DNA of 52,014 bases from Phycisphaera sp. (lineage in GTDB: Bacteria; Planctomycetota; Phycisphaerae; Phycisphaerales; Phycisphaeraceae), in NCBI GenBank assembly GCA_028285385.1, contig JANQPR010000237.1, positions 1 to 52,014 of the forward strand, read 5' to 3'. The notes beneath the pieces were generated by a model. The model searched no databases. It worked only from the letters and a program-made list of their open reading frames with translations, and was not told where the DNA came from. Positions 51,354 to 52,014 of the stretch are shown here, piece by piece (the stretch's first letter is position 1; each line of letters begins with the position of its first letter). The translations under genes were made by a program, and so were the position numbers.

Positions 51354-51818
51354 CTACCGGAGTCGGATCACGTGAGCGTCCTGCAGGGCCCAAGCCCCGT
51401 TGAGCCACACCCAAGTCAGGGATTGCTCGGCAGCCCGTCTTGAAATCTCGCAACGAACCAACGCTCTCGCTTCCGCATCGCCATCGGCTCGGGTTTCGTC
51501 GGCAGACGCCCAAGTCAGCCACAACGCGGCAGTCTCGTCGAAGGCGTCGGGTAGGTCGATCGCGTGTGGGGTGGATTCGCGTTGAGCAATGCCCGGGCCG
51601 GCTTCGGTCAGCATGCGTTGCGCGGCATCTGCTCCGGCGCGGAGGAGTTCGGTCAGTTGTGCCTCGGCCTGCAGGTTCTGTGTGCGGTGGGCGTCGGCGC
51701 GGAACAATGCCGTCAGCGCCAGAGCGCCGGTGGCCAGCAGCCCCATGGAGAGGACGGCGATGAACGAACCGATGCCGCGTCGAACACGCCGGATCGGGGG
51801 TGGCGTTCGAGCGGTCAT
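51354..51818 (-). CDS. Small membrane-anchored protein, pilin/secretion-accessory-like, unknown
   Basis: A 154-residue protein. A basic N-terminus (TARTPPPIRRVRRG) is followed by one helix (IGSFIAVLSMGLLATGALALTALF), then a soluble, helix-rich domain of about 115 residues. The RRG-I-G-S-F-I-A-V-L arrangement resembles the PilX/GspK-type minor pilin N-terminus, without the usual F-T-L-I-E. It starts at ATG 51818, whose A-T-G overlaps the stop of the partial gene upstream (ATGA), so the two are coupled. Family not recognised. Confidence 0.6.
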   Translation of the reverse strand: MTARTPPPIRRVRRGIGSFIAVLSMGLLATGALALTALFRADAHRTQNLQAEAQLTELLRAGADAAQRMLTEAGPGIAQRESTPHAIDLPDAFDETAALWLTWASADETRADGDAEARALVRCEISRRAAEQSLTWVWLNGAWALQDAHVIRLR

Positions 51819-52014
51819 GGCGAGTCCTCCGGGGGCGGTTGGGCGAAGCGGAGGTACTCGCTCTGCAGCACGCGTTGATGGCCGTCAACCACCACGATCA
51901 GCGAACCAGGCGTCAACGGCTCGAACAGGAGAGGGCCACTGAGTTCGAATCGTCTGGCCCTTGGCGCATCCGCCTTGCCCGAGGTGTTTCGCTCTAGGTG
52001 ATGCAGCGTCGTTG
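51815..52014 (-). CDS. C-terminal end of an unknown protein (cut by window edge)
   Basis: The last 66 codons of a reading frame entering from the right edge. It reads through GKADAPRARRFELSG, PLTPGSLIVVVDG and HQRVLQSEYLRFAQPPP to a TGA that overlaps the start of the next gene (ATGA). The beta-strand-rich end is compatible with a minor pseudopilin such as PilW/GspJ, but this is only suggested by the neighbour; the diagnostic N-terminus is outside the window. Confidence 0.5.
   Translation of the reverse strand, partial: TTLHHLERNTSGKADAPRARRFELSGPLLFEPLTPGSLIVVVDGHQRVLQSEYLRFAQPPPEDSP

Overview
The window looks like chromosome from a GC-rich planctomycete, most likely of the Phycisphaerae type. 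The reasons are surface proteins ending in PEP-CTERM sorting signals preceded by a dockerin-like module (G-D-Y/F-x-x-S-G-Q-V/I-E-Q-G-D-L-D and L-Q-N-W-G), pseudopilin-like proteins with an H-x9-D-G-type C-terminus, FtsK and PilT of bacterial type, and a complete class III polyhydroxyalkanoate (PHA) locus. I saw no rRNA, tRNA, CRISPR array, transposase or prophage. The taxonomic placement is inference; no marker gene confirms it.

Layout. 1-6.5 kb: housekeeping genes (serA fragment, an orphan beta-class DNA methyltransferase, FtsK with an extreme acidic tail, a VOC protein, dUTPase, a nucleoside hydrolase). 6.5-10.9 kb: a cobalamin riboswitch with its own promoter leads into a surface-protein group. 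This holds a double PEP-CTERM protein, a pseudopilin-like protein, two BFD-type [2Fe-2S] paralogues and a small membrane protein. 11.0-15.8 kb: PilT, a membrane-anchored PilB/GspE-like protein whose ATPase motifs are destroyed, and a CvpA-like membrane protein. 15.8-20.1 kb: a YkgJ-type cysteine-cluster protein and HglS (2-oxoadipate decarboxylase) on the minus strand, then rmlA-rmlB on the plus strand.

20.1-31.3 kb: extracytoplasmic peptidases and surface proteins. A PEP-CTERM-anchored S51 (cyanophycinase-like) protein is coupled to another PEP-CTERM protein. Next come an M42-type peptidase, a secreted cyanophycinase-like protein and a YfcC/DcuC-type transporter in a row, met by a convergent M14 carboxypeptidase. 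A second pseudopilin and a paralogue of the PEP-CTERM protein follow. 31.3-34.8 kb: one 1151-residue protein of unknown function with features of (alpha/alpha)6 carbohydrate-active enzymes.

34.99-46.1 kb: a tightly packed nine-gene plus-strand operon, the best candidate here for an undescribed system. It encodes two NMT1-like solute-binding domains fused to OmpA-type peptidoglycan-binding domains, a membrane vWA protein, a membrane coiled-coil protein, a PspA/IM30 (ESCRT-III-like) protein, then a lipoprotein solute-binding protein, ABC permease and ABC ATPase, and finally a two-module AAA+ ATPase. My reading is an envelope-spanning sensor/remodelling machine built around an ABC importer.

46.1-51.3 kb: PHA metabolism. 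A phasin, phaA, phaE and phaC lie on one strand, phaR lies upstream of them, and a phaB-like reductase diverges. A TTGTGC-ATTT-GCACAA palindrome sits before the phasin and a close copy lies over the phaR promoter and ahead of phaB, so PhaR probably controls the whole group. 51.35 kb to the end: two short secretion/pilin-like genes, the last one cut by the window edge.
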